NCBI GenBank assembly: GCA_016715365.1
Contig: JADKAM010000001.1
Span: forward strand, 558,001 to 622,000
Length of the DNA stretch: 64,000 nucleotides
Direction of reading: 5' to 3'
Origin: Chitinophagaceae bacterium
GTDB lineage: Bacteria; Bacteroidota; Bacteroidia; Chitinophagales; Chitinophagaceae
Below the pieces are notes generated by a model, which had not been told where the DNA came from, ran no database searches, and worked only from the letters and a program-made list of their open reading frames with translations. The position numbers were made by a program, and so were the translations under genes. Positions 41,485 to 51,219 of this stretch are shown here, in pieces (position 1 is the first letter of the stretch; the number at the start of each line of letters is the position of its first letter).

Positions 41485-42054
41485 TTAAACCGCAATTTTA
41501 TCCAGTATATCTGTGTAAGCATTAATCCGCAGCGATTTATATTCACTGGCATTGTAGCCTGTTACTTTTTTAAACTGTGCTGATAGATGGCTGACGCTGC
41601 TATAATTCATCCGGTATGCTATTTCACTTAAAGGCATATCGCCGGGAAGAAGTAATGATTTTACTTTTTCAATTTTTTGCGAAATCATAAAATGCTCAAT
41701 GGTAATGCCGGTAAGCTTTTTAAAAAGACCCGCCAGGTAAGTATAATTATAATTTAACCGGTCGCTTAAATAACAGGAGAATTTCATGGCCTGCGGCTCG
41801 GCCGAAAAATAAATTATTTCGAAAATGATGTTTTTTATTTGCTGAACAAGCTGATTTTTTTTATCAAAAATCAGTTCAAGACCCGTTTCCTTTAATGCTT
41901 CATCCACCTGCATTAGTTTAAAAAAGGGCACTTTTTCTTTAAGCAGAATTTCGCCGATCATAATGTCTTTTACTTCTACTCCAAAGGATTGCAGTATATT
42001 ATTTACTACAATCTTACAGCGTTGGCTGATCATGTTTTTAACGTAAATAATCAT
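41485..42054 (-). CDS. AraC-family regulator with a degenerate heavy-metal-associated-like N-terminus
   Basis: The 189-aa protein has a C-terminal AraC/XylS double HTH (about 95-180; ITIEHFMISQKIEKVKSLLL, then LSEIAYRMNYSSVSHLSAQF, then KKVTGYNASEYK). The N-terminus (MIIYVKNMISQRCKIVVNNI) resembles the HMA-like start of a common Bacteroidota AraC subgroup, usually M-V-C-x-R-C. Here the first Cys is Ser, leaving one Cys, so metal binding is doubtful. It is not in an obvious operon; the aminotransferase lies downstream across a repeat. Targets are unknown. Confidence 0.88.
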   Translation of the reverse strand: MIIYVKNMISQRCKIVVNNILQSFGVEVKDIMIGEILLKEKVPFFKLMQVDEALKETGLELIFDKKNQLVQQIKNIIFEIIYFSAEPQAMKFSCYLSDRLNYNYTYLAGLFKKLTGITIEHFMISQKIEKVKSLLLPGDMPLSEIAYRMNYSSVSHLSAQFKKVTGYNASEYKSLRINAYTDILDKIAV

Positions 42055-42239
42055 AACAATAGTTTTAATAATTAATAGCGAAATAAGAATCGTGCCAAAA
42101 ATTAATTACTATAATGAGCTTCTTAAAAAATTTAACGGACAATCATTTTTATTACAATTTCATTACAATAGAATTTACTACTAAAAAAGCCACGTTAAAC
42201 AGAATAATATATTAACAACCAATTAGTTTAACTTTATAC

Positions 42240-42647
42240 ATGCCTTTTTATAAACTCATCATCAGTTATCTGCTTACTACTGTTGTTTTTTTTGCTGTGG
42301 ATATGGCCTGGCTTGGTTTAATTGCCAAAGGGCTTTACAAAAAATACCTGGGTAGTTTTTTAAGCGACAAGGTAAACTGGCCTGCTGCAATAATTTTTTA
42401 TCTGCTGTTTATCATCGGCATTTTTTATTTTGCCATACTGCCGGCTGTTGAAAAAAATTCACTGGCCAAAGCGATCATCAGCGGGGCCCTGTTTGGTTTC
42501 TTTACTTATGCTACTTACGATCTTACCAATTTAGCTACCTTAAAAGACTGGCCGCTTCCAATCGTTTTTATAGATATTATCTGGGGCGCTGTTCTCACAG
42601 GCATTGTAAGCACAGCTGGTTTTTATATTGTAAAATGGGTTGCTTAA
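42240..42647 (+). CDS. DUF2177 family membrane protein
   Basis: The 135-aa protein has four predicted membrane helices and matches the DUF2177 pattern: DMAWLGLIAKGLYKKYLG near the N-terminus, and LFGFFTYATYDLTNLATLKD, with W-G-A near the end. Function is unknown. The stop is immediately followed by the ATG of the DUF1295 gene, so the two are co-translated. DUF2177 and DUF1295 genes often sit together in lipid-modification clusters of other bacteria (established co-occurrence, from memory). Confidence 0.88.
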   Translation: MPFYKLIISYLLTTVVFFAVDMAWLGLIAKGLYKKYLGSFLSDKVNWPAAIIFYLLFIIGIFYFAILPAVEKNSLAKAIISGALFGFFTYATYDLTNLATLKDWPLPIVFIDIIWGAVLTGIVSTAGFYIVKWVA

Positions 42648-43421
42648 ATGTTAACTGCTTTCATATCCTGCTTCCTTATCATTTTTGTTTATGCCAGCGT
42701 TTGGTTTGCCATTGCTGTTTATAAAAAAAGAAATGATGTAGCAGATATTGCCTGGGGGCTTGGGTATATGCTGATTTGTGGCTACCTTTTTTATACTTAC
42801 CCCGCTACCGAAATTTCAATACTATTGTATACGCTTGTTACTGCCTGGGGGTTACGGCTGAGTATTCACATTTACAGCCGTAATAAAAACAAAACAGAAG
42901 ATTTTCGTTACAAAGCCTGGCGGGAAGAATGGGGCAAGTCTTTTTACCTGCGTAGTTATCTGCAGGTATTTTTATTACAGGGTTTATTTTTATTAATAAT
43001 CATATCTCCTGTTATACATGTTGCTGTTCAGTTGCCGGTAAAGTGGAATGGATTTACCTGGATCGGTTTATGTTGCTGGATAATTGGTTTTTATTTTCAG
43101 GCAGTAGCAGATTGGCAACTGTCAGTTTTTAAATCTGACAAAAACAACAAGGGCCTGATCATACAAACGGGTTTATGGAAATATTCCCGTCATCCGAATT
43201 ATTTTGGAGAGATACTGATGTGGTGGGGCATTTTTATCATTACAATACCTTTTTCAAACAGTTTTTATTTTATTATCAGTCCACTCACCATTACACTCCT
43301 GCTGGCTTTTGTATCAGGCGTTCCCTTGCTGGAAAAAAAATACAAAGGCAATCCTGCTTTTGAAGAATATAAAAAGAGAACGAGCGTGTTAATACCGATG
43401 CCCCGCCGAAAAATACAATAA
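42648..43421 (+). CDS. DUF1295 family membrane protein (steroid 5-alpha-reductase-like)
   Basis: The 257-aa integral membrane protein has about six helices and the DUF1295 signatures KKRNDVADIAWGLGYM near 27, RYKAWREEWG near 86 and GLWKYSRHPNYFGEILMWWG near 175, the last being the NADPH-site motif shared with isoprenylcysteine methyltransferases and steroid reductases. It probably acts on a membrane lipid. The start codon follows the DUF2177 stop with no gap. The gene converges on fhs, 12 bases away. Confidence 0.9.
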   Translation: MLTAFISCFLIIFVYASVWFAIAVYKKRNDVADIAWGLGYMLICGYLFYTYPATEISILLYTLVTAWGLRLSIHIYSRNKNKTEDFRYKAWREEWGKSFYLRSYLQVFLLQGLFLLIIISPVIHVAVQLPVKWNGFTWIGLCCWIIGFYFQAVADWQLSVFKSDKNNKGLIIQTGLWKYSRHPNYFGEILMWWGIFIITIPFSNSFYFIISPLTITLLLAFVSGVPLLEKKYKGNPAFEEYKKRTSVLIPMPRRKIQ

Positions 43422-43433
43422 AGACTATAGTTC

Positions 43434-45098
43434 TTAACTTACCCCGATAATCTTTCCATCCACCACGTCAATATTATTTGCCTGTGGTATTTTTGGCAGT
43501 CCGGGCATACGCACCATTTCGCCACAAACAGCCACAATAAAACCGGCACCCTGGTTAATTACTAAATCATCTACATCAATTTTAAAATCACCGTCAAGAC
43601 CGCTTTTTGTAGGGTCATGTGTAAATGAGTATTGTGTTTTTGCCATACAAACAGGCAGCTGTTCGAGCCCCAGTGTTTTTATTTTCTTTATCATGTCCTG
43701 TGCTTTTTTGTACAGCACAACATCTGTAGCACCATAAATGGTAGTTGCTATTTTTCTAATCTTGGTTTCAATATCGTCGCTCAGTTCATAAGTATATTGT
43801 ATGGGTGGCGATGGGTTTTCGCAAATATCCACTACAGCCTGAGCCATTTCCAGTGCCCCTTCGCCGCCATTTGTAAAGCCATCATTTACTGCAAAAGCCA
43901 CATCTTTTTCGGCACACCAGTTACGCAGCCAGGTAATTTCTTCAACAGTATCAAACTGATACCGGTTTAGCACCACCAATACTTTTTGTTTAAATGATTT
44001 AAGTATTGAAATATGTTTTTCAAGATTACGGACACCTTTGGCCAGCACGGCCATATCGGGAAGCATCATGGTTTTTGCATCGGCACCGCCACTTAATTTA
44101 AGTGCCTGCGATGTTGCCACCAGCACACTCATGGCTGGCTGTAATCCTGCTTTGCGGCATTTAATGTTGAAGAATTTTTCTGCACCAAGGTCGGTTGCAA
44201 AGCCCGCTTCTGTAACTACATAATCGCCAAACTGCAATGCTGTTTTGGTTGCCATTAACGAATTGCAGCCATGGGCAATATTGGCAAAGGGTCCGCCGTG
44301 GACCATGGCCGGTGTGCCTTCTAATGTTTGTACCAGGTTAGGCTGAATGGCATCTTTTAGTAAAGCTGTAATTGCGCCTGTTACACCAAGGTCTTTTGTA
44401 GTGAAGGGCTCGCCGGCAAAAGTAAAACCAAGTAAAATGTTGTCAATTTTTTTACGCAGCTCTTCCAAACCTTCCGATAAACAAAGCACTGCCATAATTT
44501 CGCTGGCCGGTGTAATTACAAAACCCGTTTCGGATGGAATACCGTTATTGGGCGTATCCAAGGCAGTAACAATTTTACGCAGCACCCGGTCATTTACATC
44601 CAGGCAACGTTTCCACAAAACGGTTTTAATTCCTTCCGGTTTACCACGATTGTAAAAACGAAAATTATCCAGCAAGGCTGCCAGGTTATTATTGGCTGCG
44701 GTAATGGCGTGAAAGTCGCCGGTAAAATGCAGGTTAATTTCTTCCATGGGAACCACCTGGCTGTAGCCGCCGCCGGCTGCGCCGCCCTTCATGCCAAAAC
44801 ATGGACCCAGCGAGGGTTCACGCAAGGCAAGCACCACTTTCTTATTTAGTTTATTCAATCCATCGGCAAGGCCAACCGATGTGGTTGTTTTGCCAATGCC
44901 TGCTTTGGTAGGTGTTATTGCAGTAACCAAAATCAGTTTTGATTTGGCTACTTTTTTTTCATCAAAACTCCGGATGTCTATCTTGGCTTTGTAGCGGCCA
45001 TAAGGTATCAGCATCTCCGGCGGCAATCCCATTTTTTCAGCTATGGCCGTAATTGGCTGACTTATATTTTCCTGGGCAATTTCATAATCTGATTTCAT
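43434..45098 (-). CDS. fhs: Formate--tetrahydrofolate ligase
   Basis: The 554-aa ATP-dependent enzyme makes 10-formyl-tetrahydrofolate from formate. The N-terminal ATP loop TPTKAGIGKTTTS lies at 62-74, followed by REPSLGPCFGMKGGAAGGGY and FTGDFHAITAANNNLAAL, all characteristic of the family. The C-terminal end has PGLPKIPQANNIDV. Length is normal. It stands alone, with gcvT at 7910 the only other one-carbon gene in the window. Confidence 0.97.
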   Translation of the reverse strand: MKSDYEIAQENISQPITAIAEKMGLPPEMLIPYGRYKAKIDIRSFDEKKVAKSKLILVTAITPTKAGIGKTTTSVGLADGLNKLNKKVVLALREPSLGPCFGMKGGAAGGGYSQVVPMEEINLHFTGDFHAITAANNNLAALLDNFRFYNRGKPEGIKTVLWKRCLDVNDRVLRKIVTALDTPNNGIPSETGFVITPASEIMAVLCLSEGLEELRKKIDNILLGFTFAGEPFTTKDLGVTGAITALLKDAIQPNLVQTLEGTPAMVHGGPFANIAHGCNSLMATKTALQFGDYVVTEAGFATDLGAEKFFNIKCRKAGLQPAMSVLVATSQALKLSGGADAKTMMLPDMAVLAKGVRNLEKHISILKSFKQKVLVVLNRYQFDTVEEITWLRNWCAEKDVAFAVNDGFTNGGEGALEMAQAVVDICENPSPPIQYTYELSDDIETKIRKIATTIYGATDVVLYKKAQDMIKKIKTLGLEQLPVCMAKTQYSFTHDPTKSGLDGDFKIDVDDLVINQGAGFIVAVCGEMVRMPGLPKIPQANNIDVVDGKIIGVS

Positions 45099-45153
45099 GG
45101 TTTGTGATTTTAATAAAGGTGATTATTGGGTATAATAAATGTAGTTAAAATTT

Positions 45154-46806
45154 TCACTGCCGCAATTCAATTGCATAAATCTTTATAAGTTCTTCCACCA
45201 GTTTCCGCAAATCATGTGCTTTTTGCAAAGTAGCCATATAAGATTCTTCGCTGCCCGTTGCCTTAAGATCAAACAGGGTTTTTAATGTCTTTTTCAAACT
45301 GCTGTTTTGCACAAGTTCTTTTTCTTTACACAATAATAAAACACACCAGCTTTTTAAAACAAAGTGCATATTATGATCCTGATAATTTTTTATTTTCAGG
45401 ATACCGGCAAGTTTTTTTACTGCACCTTTTTCTGAAAGCTGCCGGTTACCACGGTGCTTTTTTATAAGGATTCCGGCATATGCCCTGCTCATATCTGTAG
45501 CATCAAAGCGGGTGGCGTTTTTTTGTAAAACCAGTTCCAGCCTGGAGTTAGCCAGGGTTTTTAAAACAGCAGGAGAGCTTCTGTATTTTTTGCTCATACT
45601 GATTTTCGCTGCTTCTGTTTCCGCCATCTGTTGTTGCTTTTTTTCTATCGGCCGAAATCCTGCCTGATAATAAATCCAAAATGCACCTGAATGAATTCCA
45701 TCATGGTTGTCTTTTCCAATTTGATAAGGATCTACAGTAAACCGTTTTAAATTATAGACCCGTGCATGCAACTGTAACACCTGCTCAAAAATAAACCTGG
45801 TTTCGCCGCCACGATAATGCGGAAAAACATTCAGGCCAATACGGCCGCTGTTAAACAATATCCACGAGCCCGCATAAGCAACCGGTAAACCATTCTTAAA
45901 AACCATATAACCCATGTAACTGTCAATAGGGTGGCGCCGTTCGGGTACCATCCCCATCAACACAATTGTAATGCCCCGGGATAAGTGATAACAGGAAATT
46001 AATTTTGCTGCTGTAAAGCTGATTGGATCAATCTCCCGGAGATGGCTTAGCAGTATCATTCTGCTGCAGCTAATGACCTGTTCTGCTGCAGTATCGGTTA
46101 AAGTAACCTGCACCGGTTTGGGTAAAGGTTCATTCTTTTTTTCTTTCCTGATCAATGACCGGTGATAAAAAATTTTTGTCATTGATTGCGGCAAACGACA
46201 GTGAGTTACAAAATCGATTTCAATATTAATTCCAATAGCATTCCATATTTCATCTTTTACTTCGGGCCTTATATCGCTGCTGTCAAAAATGGCAATCAGT
46301 TGATCCAGTATACCTTCTTCCGGCTTTACCCGCATTAACCATTCCTTCCAGGAAGCGTTCCCGTCCTGGAAGATTTCCGACTCTGCTTTGTTCATAACAA
46401 CCGAAACAAATGGCTGAATATGTATTTCATCATTTTCAAATGAATTAAACCTGACTGATGCAGGATGTGTTTTTCTTAACCACTTTACCATTTCAAAACC
46501 AAATCCTGCACACATGGTTGTACCGGTAATGCCCGTGTTGTATAACTTGTATTGAAGGTCTTCGTGCTCATGTATATATTCTGTTAATATCTGCAACTTA
46601 TCTCCCGCTTGTTTATGCACTTTTTTGTTGTCGGGATAAGCCTGCATAAATAATAATGCTGCGTACAATGTTTGTACAGCTTTGTTACTTTTAATATTTT
46701 TTATGCTGATATTGCTGAGCAATTGTAGTTTTTCCAATACCTTTCCTTTTCCGTATTGGTTACGGATAGAAAAAAGTTTATTGATGGATGCGCTGGTTGT
46801 CATCAT
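45154..46806 (-). CDS. Uncharacterised 550-aa protein, paralogue of the gene at 49557
   Basis: A cytoplasmic protein of unrecognised family. The N-terminal about 280 residues are helical. A central about 150-residue block (PERRHPIDSYMGYMVFKNGL, then NVFPHYRGGETRFIFEQVLQ, then DNHDGIHSGAFWIYYQAGFR) is clearly shared with the protein at 49557. The order of strands, a basic glycine turn (YRGGE) and a following helix resemble an N-acyltransferase (GNAT-like) fold, but this is inference. The C-terminus is helical and basic. Divergent neighbours are an acyltransferase and fhs. Start may be at 46806 or 46803. Confidence 0.75.
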   Translation of the reverse strand: MMTTSASINKLFSIRNQYGKGKVLEKLQLLSNISIKNIKSNKAVQTLYAALLFMQAYPDNKKVHKQAGDKLQILTEYIHEHEDLQYKLYNTGITGTTMCAGFGFEMVKWLRKTHPASVRFNSFENDEIHIQPFVSVVMNKAESEIFQDGNASWKEWLMRVKPEEGILDQLIAIFDSSDIRPEVKDEIWNAIGINIEIDFVTHCRLPQSMTKIFYHRSLIRKEKKNEPLPKPVQVTLTDTAAEQVISCSRMILLSHLREIDPISFTAAKLISCYHLSRGITIVLMGMVPERRHPIDSYMGYMVFKNGLPVAYAGSWILFNSGRIGLNVFPHYRGGETRFIFEQVLQLHARVYNLKRFTVDPYQIGKDNHDGIHSGAFWIYYQAGFRPIEKKQQQMAETEAAKISMSKKYRSSPAVLKTLANSRLELVLQKNATRFDATDMSRAYAGILIKKHRGNRQLSEKGAVKKLAGILKIKNYQDHNMHFVLKSWCVLLLCKEKELVQNSSLKKTLKTLFDLKATGSEESYMATLQKAHDLRKLVEELIKIYAIELRQ

Positions 46807-46871
46807 ACAATTAAAAAGAGATTAAACTCAACACAGGAAAGTTAACATATTTATCTCTTGCCACTCCTTAA

Positions 46872-46879
46872 TATCTTTG
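46872..46879 (+). promoter_or_regulatory. Candidate -7 box (TATCTTTG) for the acyltransferase gene
   Basis: TATCTTTG matches TAnnTTTG and ends 37 bases before the ATG at 46917. No clear -33 element. Confidence 0.4.
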
Positions 46880-46916
46880 CTGTGTTTTACAACTGTAAAT
46901 CAACTAACTTACTAAA

Positions 46917-47495
46917 ATGCTTCGCCTCTTTTTAAAACTATATTGGAAAATCTTTGGCTGGAAAATATCCGGCAGTTTCCCGTATCAGTATAAAAAAATA
47001 GTATTGGCCGTTGCACCACATACGCATTGGGTTGATGTGATGGTGGGCCTTACTGCACGGCAGGCGCTTAACATTCCGCATGCAAAATTTTTAGGAAAAA
47101 AAGAATTGTTTGTGTGGCCGCTTGGCTGGATACTGCGTAAGTTAGGCGGCACGCCGGTTGACCGTTTCAGTAAACACGGCATGGTTGACCAGGTAGTTGC
47201 ATTATTCAATAATAATGAAACTTTCATGCTGGGCCTGTCGCCCGAAGGTACCCGTAAAAAAGTGGACACTTTACGTACGGGTTTTTATCATATAGCCAAA
47301 AAAGCTGGTGTTCCCATTGTGCCTATTGGTTTTGATTATGCAAACAAACTGGTGGTTGTTGGTGATGCTTTTTTTGCCGGTGCTGATGAAACGGCTGATT
47401 TAAAAAAGATCATTGCTTTTTATGCTAACATAAAAGGTAAAAGACCCGCATTGGATTTGCGCCATTTAAAAGAACAGGAAGATGCAATCAATTAA
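46917..47495 (+). CDS. 1-acylglycerol-3-phosphate acyltransferase-like protein (PlsC family)
   Basis: The 192-aa protein has the PlsC acyltransferase motifs: H-x4-D in APHTHWVDVMVG near 40, the glycerol-phosphate site GGTPVDRFSK near 77, and the LSPEGTRKK block near 101. It is shorter than typical PlsC (about 240 aa) but the motif set is complete. It would acylate lysophosphatidic acid or another lipid at the inner membrane. It lies between the two 550-aa paralogues, and pulA converges on it. Whether it works with the paralogues is unknown. Confidence 0.88.
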   Translation: MLRLFLKLYWKIFGWKISGSFPYQYKKIVLAVAPHTHWVDVMVGLTARQALNIPHAKFLGKKELFVWPLGWILRKLGGTPVDRFSKHGMVDQVVALFNNNETFMLGLSPEGTRKKVDTLRTGFYHIAKKAGVPIVPIGFDYANKLVVVGDAFFAGADETADLKKIIAFYANIKGKRPALDLRHLKEQEDAIN

Positions 47496-47508
47496 TTTAC
47501 AAATCATC

Positions 47509-49473
47509 TCAATCTCTGTACAAAATTATACAGCTATATCCTTTAATAACCTGTTGCCCTCCTGAAGCTGTTGCAACAAACTCATTATTTAATACAGCGG
47601 TTTTATAACCGGCAGTCCATTCAGGTGGCAATGTTTGATCGGTTGCATTGCCATTAAACCATACCTGTATATCTTTCCATATATCATTAAGGGCGCTGCC
47701 GTTTAAACGGTAGCCAATAATACCCCGTGGAGATGGCAAAAAGCTCAGGTTTCTTTGTATTTGCACCGCCGTTTGCATTCTAAAAGCAGGATGCTCTTTA
47801 CGCAGGCTGATGAGCTGTTGCACATAATTAAACACATCGTTATTGATGGTTTTAAGGTTCCAGTCAATAGCATTAATACTATCTGGTTTGTTGTAGGAAT
47901 TTTCTACATCCTTTTTACTTCGCAGGAACTCAGTGCCGGCATGTAAAAAAGAAATGCCCTGGCTGGTGAGCACAATAGATAAAGCCAGCTTGTGCATGTT
48001 GGTGCGTTCTGCAACAGTTGTTCCCGGCGTACTGATGGCCAGTTTATCCCAAAGAGTATTATTATCGTGGCACTCGGCATAGCTGATAACACTGCCCGGC
48101 GAATTTACATAAGGCGCTTTGCTGTAATTCACTTTTTTATAATCTACCTGCGGATGTTGCGTAGCGGCTACAATTCCAAACCTGATACTTTCGGCTTTAG
48201 AGGTATCGCCACTGGCAAAGCCTCTTTCGGCTACTTCAAACACGCTGCCTTTAATGCCATCACGCAGATCATCACTGAACACGGCAATGTTATTTAGCTG
48301 TGCTGCATATTTTTTTAATGCCCGTTTGTTTTCGGGCAGGGTAGATGCGCCGGCCGTCCAACCTTCGCCATAAATTAAAATACCGGGCTTGATTTTTTGC
48401 AAAGCTGCAGAAATCATGTTCATCGTTTCAATATCATGCACACCCATCAGGTCAAATCTAAAACCATCAATATGATATTCCTTCACCCAATACAATACCG
48501 ACTCGATGATGAACTTACGCATCATGGCTTTTTCGCTGGCGGTTTCATTGCCGCAGGCTGTGGCATCGCTGTATTTACCTGCTTCGGTTTTACGATAATA
48601 ATAACCGGGTACCAGCTGGTTAAAATTACTTTGTTCAGTCAGTCCGGTATGGTTGTACACCACATCCATCACAACAGCCAATCCTTTTTTATGAAAAGCC
48701 TGCACCAGCTGCTTCATTTCCTTTATGCGTACTGCGCCATCTGCTGCATTGGTTGCATAAGAACCTTCAGGTGCATTATAATTCAACGGATCATAGCCCC
48801 AGTTGTATTGCGGCTTTTTGGTTTCTGTTTCATCATTAGAATTATAATCGAAAAATGGCAGCAGGTGAATATGGGTTACACCCAATTGCACCAGGTGGTC
48901 CAATCCTGTAGATTGGCCAGCCTGGTTTTTAGTTCCGGTTTCGGCAAGGCCGATGAATTTTCCCTTGTTGGTAATGCCACTGCTGGCATCAATACTGGCA
49001 TCACGAACATGCAGTTCGTAAATAACTGCATCAGTTGGGCTTTTTAATTTCGGCGATTTATCTCCGGCCCATCCATCCGGATTCGTTTTTACAAGATCCA
49101 CAATCATTGCCCGTTTGCCATTGGTACCAACTGCCTTGGCGTAAGGATCGGGCACTTCATTAAGCCATTGGCCATTGTATTCCGCAGAAAATGTATAAAA
49201 GATTCCTGCACGATCACCGGTGAGGGTTGTTGTCCAGGTACCTTGAATTGATTTTTTTAATTCGATGGTTGTTAATGCTTCTCCGCCAAGAGGTTGCTGA
49301 TAAAGGTGTAACCGCACTTTTGAGGCAGTAGGCGCCCATATTCGAAAGCCAGATGCCGATTTAGAATAGGTTAATCCAAGGTCGTTACCGGCATAGGTTG
49401 GATAAATATTTTGTTGTGCCTTTAGCTGTATACTTTTAAAAGAAAAGAACCAGAAGAGGAATAATATTTTCAT
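47509..49473 (-). CDS. pulA: Secreted type I pullulanase (GH13)
   Basis: The 654-aa protein debranches alpha-1,6 links of pullulan or glycogen. A signal peptide (FLFWFFSFKSIQLKAQ) is followed by a CBM48-like domain (SGFRIWAPTASKVRLHLY) and the GH13 barrel with the pullulanase signature YNWGYDP near 225. Catalytic region I is DVVYNHT; the nucleophile Asp lies in GFRFDLMG, the acid Glu in IYGEGW and the third Asp in ECHDNNT. A C-terminal beta domain ends the protein. Length and order fit family GH13_14. It is convergent with the acyltransferase gene (13 bases). Confidence 0.95.
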   Translation of the reverse strand: MKILFLFWFFSFKSIQLKAQQNIYPTYAGNDLGLTYSKSASGFRIWAPTASKVRLHLYQQPLGGEALTTIELKKSIQGTWTTTLTGDRAGIFYTFSAEYNGQWLNEVPDPYAKAVGTNGKRAMIVDLVKTNPDGWAGDKSPKLKSPTDAVIYELHVRDASIDASSGITNKGKFIGLAETGTKNQAGQSTGLDHLVQLGVTHIHLLPFFDYNSNDETETKKPQYNWGYDPLNYNAPEGSYATNAADGAVRIKEMKQLVQAFHKKGLAVVMDVVYNHTGLTEQSNFNQLVPGYYYRKTEAGKYSDATACGNETASEKAMMRKFIIESVLYWVKEYHIDGFRFDLMGVHDIETMNMISAALQKIKPGILIYGEGWTAGASTLPENKRALKKYAAQLNNIAVFSDDLRDGIKGSVFEVAERGFASGDTSKAESIRFGIVAATQHPQVDYKKVNYSKAPYVNSPGSVISYAECHDNNTLWDKLAISTPGTTVAERTNMHKLALSIVLTSQGISFLHAGTEFLRSKKDVENSYNKPDSINAIDWNLKTINNDVFNYVQQLISLRKEHPAFRMQTAVQIQRNLSFLPSPRGIIGYRLNGSALNDIWKDIQVWFNGNATDQTLPPEWTAGYKTAVLNNEFVATASGGQQVIKGYSCIILYRD

Positions 49474-49556
49474 GTGTTATTATTGAAAGACTAAAGTAAA
49501 CCATATTATTATTTATGCCTAAATTGAATGTATAAACCCGGTATAAAATTCAACAG

Positions 49557-51212
49557 ATGCAAAATCACGTTTCACTAAATACAAAAAATAAGTTTGGCCG
49601 TTGCCTTCAATCGCTGAAAGAAATTGCAGCCAACATGGATAAGGATGCAAACCTGCTTAAAAAAGATCTGCTGCAAACCCTCGCCAGCATGGCTTTGCCT
49701 GCCGGTAAATATCTACCCGTGTATACCGATACTTTATTGTTTTTATGTGCTTATGCAGGCAATGCTGCTTTACGCAGGCTTGCCGAAAATGAACTGAGCA
49801 GAATTGCCCTTCACCTGAAAAAAAAATATCGTTCCATTAAAAAATCACTGCCCGAAAATTCGGGGCTGCCGTTTACAGAAACCGTCACCAGTTTTTCTCC
49901 TGATTCACTGGGATGGCTTCTTAAGCAAAATGACTTTACACTGCATTTCGATTCTTTCTATAATCCCAAACTAACCTTGAATGAAGTATTGAATATAACA
50001 CTGCCTTCCTTATTAAAAGCAGAAACCACCGCCGGGTTAAACCCCGAAGATCTGCTGCAAGTGCTGGGCCTCAAACCTACGCAGTACCTGGATTTTGTAC
50101 ATGGTCAGCTTGAAGCGTTAAAAGAATATCCACAGGCAAAAGATCTTTTATCTGACGGACTGAATCTTTTTGTGCAGGTTGTTCCCAGGAGCAAACAGTT
50201 TTCACGTTCCTATAACCGCATACCGCATCAGCCTGTTTACTATCACCAGGATATGCTGAAACGGTTTGATCATGTGCAATTGCTGAATGAACCATTGCCG
50301 CATGAACCTGTGCCACCAGAAACTGTGATGGGGAAAAATGGAAAAGAGCAATTGGTTAAAGTGATTAAATATGCCATGTCATTAACAGAGCGGGAGATTG
50401 ATCCTGCCACCTACCTGCAGGAAGATTCGACGCGGTACGTTGTTTTAGAAAGAGGTTTAACCATGGCCATTTATGGTATGTATCCCGAAAGACAATTACC
50501 GCTGGAAACCTATATGGGCTTTACCATATTTAAAAATGGCCTGCCTGTTTCTTATGGTGGCATGTGGGTTTTTGGTAACAGAACCAAAGTTGGTTTTAAT
50601 GTTTTTGAACCATATCGTGGCGGGGAATCGGGTTATTTGCTGTGCCAGTTGCTGCGGGTTTATAAACAGTTATTTAATATCAGTTATTTTGAAGTGGAGC
50701 CTTTTCAATTTGGTGCCGATAACGAGGATGCCATTGCCAGCGGTGCATTCTGGTTTTATTACCGCTTTGGTTTCAGGCCGGTAGATAAGGAAATATGTAA
50801 GCAGGCAGAACTGGAGCAACAAAAAATAAAGAGCCGGAAAAATTACCGCAGCAGCGCCAAAACACTGGTTGGTTTTACAGGAGGTAATATTGCCTTAAAC
50901 CTGGGCAACAGTATACCTGCGGATGTAATTCAGATTTCAACACAGGTATTAAGTAGTATAAAAAAAGACTGGAAAAACAATTACCAGCAAGCCCGCAAAC
51001 AGGCAGTTGAAAGATTTTGCAAACTTGTACAACTTAACATCAACAGCCTTTCTGCTATGGAAATAAAAATTATGGAAGACCTAGCGCTTTGGGCGATGGC
51101 CATGCAGGTTACTAATAAACAAAAACTGCAGCTGATGAAACAAATGGTTTTTACATCAACCACCGATATTTACGCATACCAGGATTTGCTGCGAAAATTC
51201 TTTAAAAAATAA
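49557..51212 (+). CDS. Uncharacterised 551-aa protein, paralogue of the gene at 45154
   Basis: Same unrecognised family as the protein at 45154, with the best-conserved part at about 300-430: PERQLPLETYMGFTIFKNGL, then NVFEPYRGGESGYLLCQLLR, then DNEDAIASGAFWFYYRFGFR. The N-terminal 250 residues are helical and differ more. No signal peptide. A GNAT-like acyltransferase fold is my guess from the strand-turn-helix order. It is convergent with the DUF6445-type gene (7 bases) and divergent from pulA. Two diverged copies in a 6-kb interval suggest an old local duplication. Confidence 0.75.
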   Translation: MQNHVSLNTKNKFGRCLQSLKEIAANMDKDANLLKKDLLQTLASMALPAGKYLPVYTDTLLFLCAYAGNAALRRLAENELSRIALHLKKKYRSIKKSLPENSGLPFTETVTSFSPDSLGWLLKQNDFTLHFDSFYNPKLTLNEVLNITLPSLLKAETTAGLNPEDLLQVLGLKPTQYLDFVHGQLEALKEYPQAKDLLSDGLNLFVQVVPRSKQFSRSYNRIPHQPVYYHQDMLKRFDHVQLLNEPLPHEPVPPETVMGKNGKEQLVKVIKYAMSLTEREIDPATYLQEDSTRYVVLERGLTMAIYGMYPERQLPLETYMGFTIFKNGLPVSYGGMWVFGNRTKVGFNVFEPYRGGESGYLLCQLLRVYKQLFNISYFEVEPFQFGADNEDAIASGAFWFYYRFGFRPVDKEICKQAELEQQKIKSRKNYRSSAKTLVGFTGGNIALNLGNSIPADVIQISTQVLSSIKKDWKNNYQQARKQAVERFCKLVQLNINSLSAMEIKIMEDLALWAMAMQVTNKQKLQLMKQMVFTSTTDIYAYQDLLRKFFKK

Positions 51213-51219
51213 TATCCGG

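Noticed and set aside
41310..41552. 80-codon minus-strand frame between the aminotransferase and AraC genes
   Set aside because: It crosses a dispersed inverted repeat and overlaps both neighbours; the encoded peptide is the usual translation of that repeat.
48397..49047. 216-codon plus-strand frame antisense to pulA
   Set aside because: It lies wholly opposite a well-supported GH13 gene; it is rich in His, Ile and Cys, as expected for an antisense shadow.
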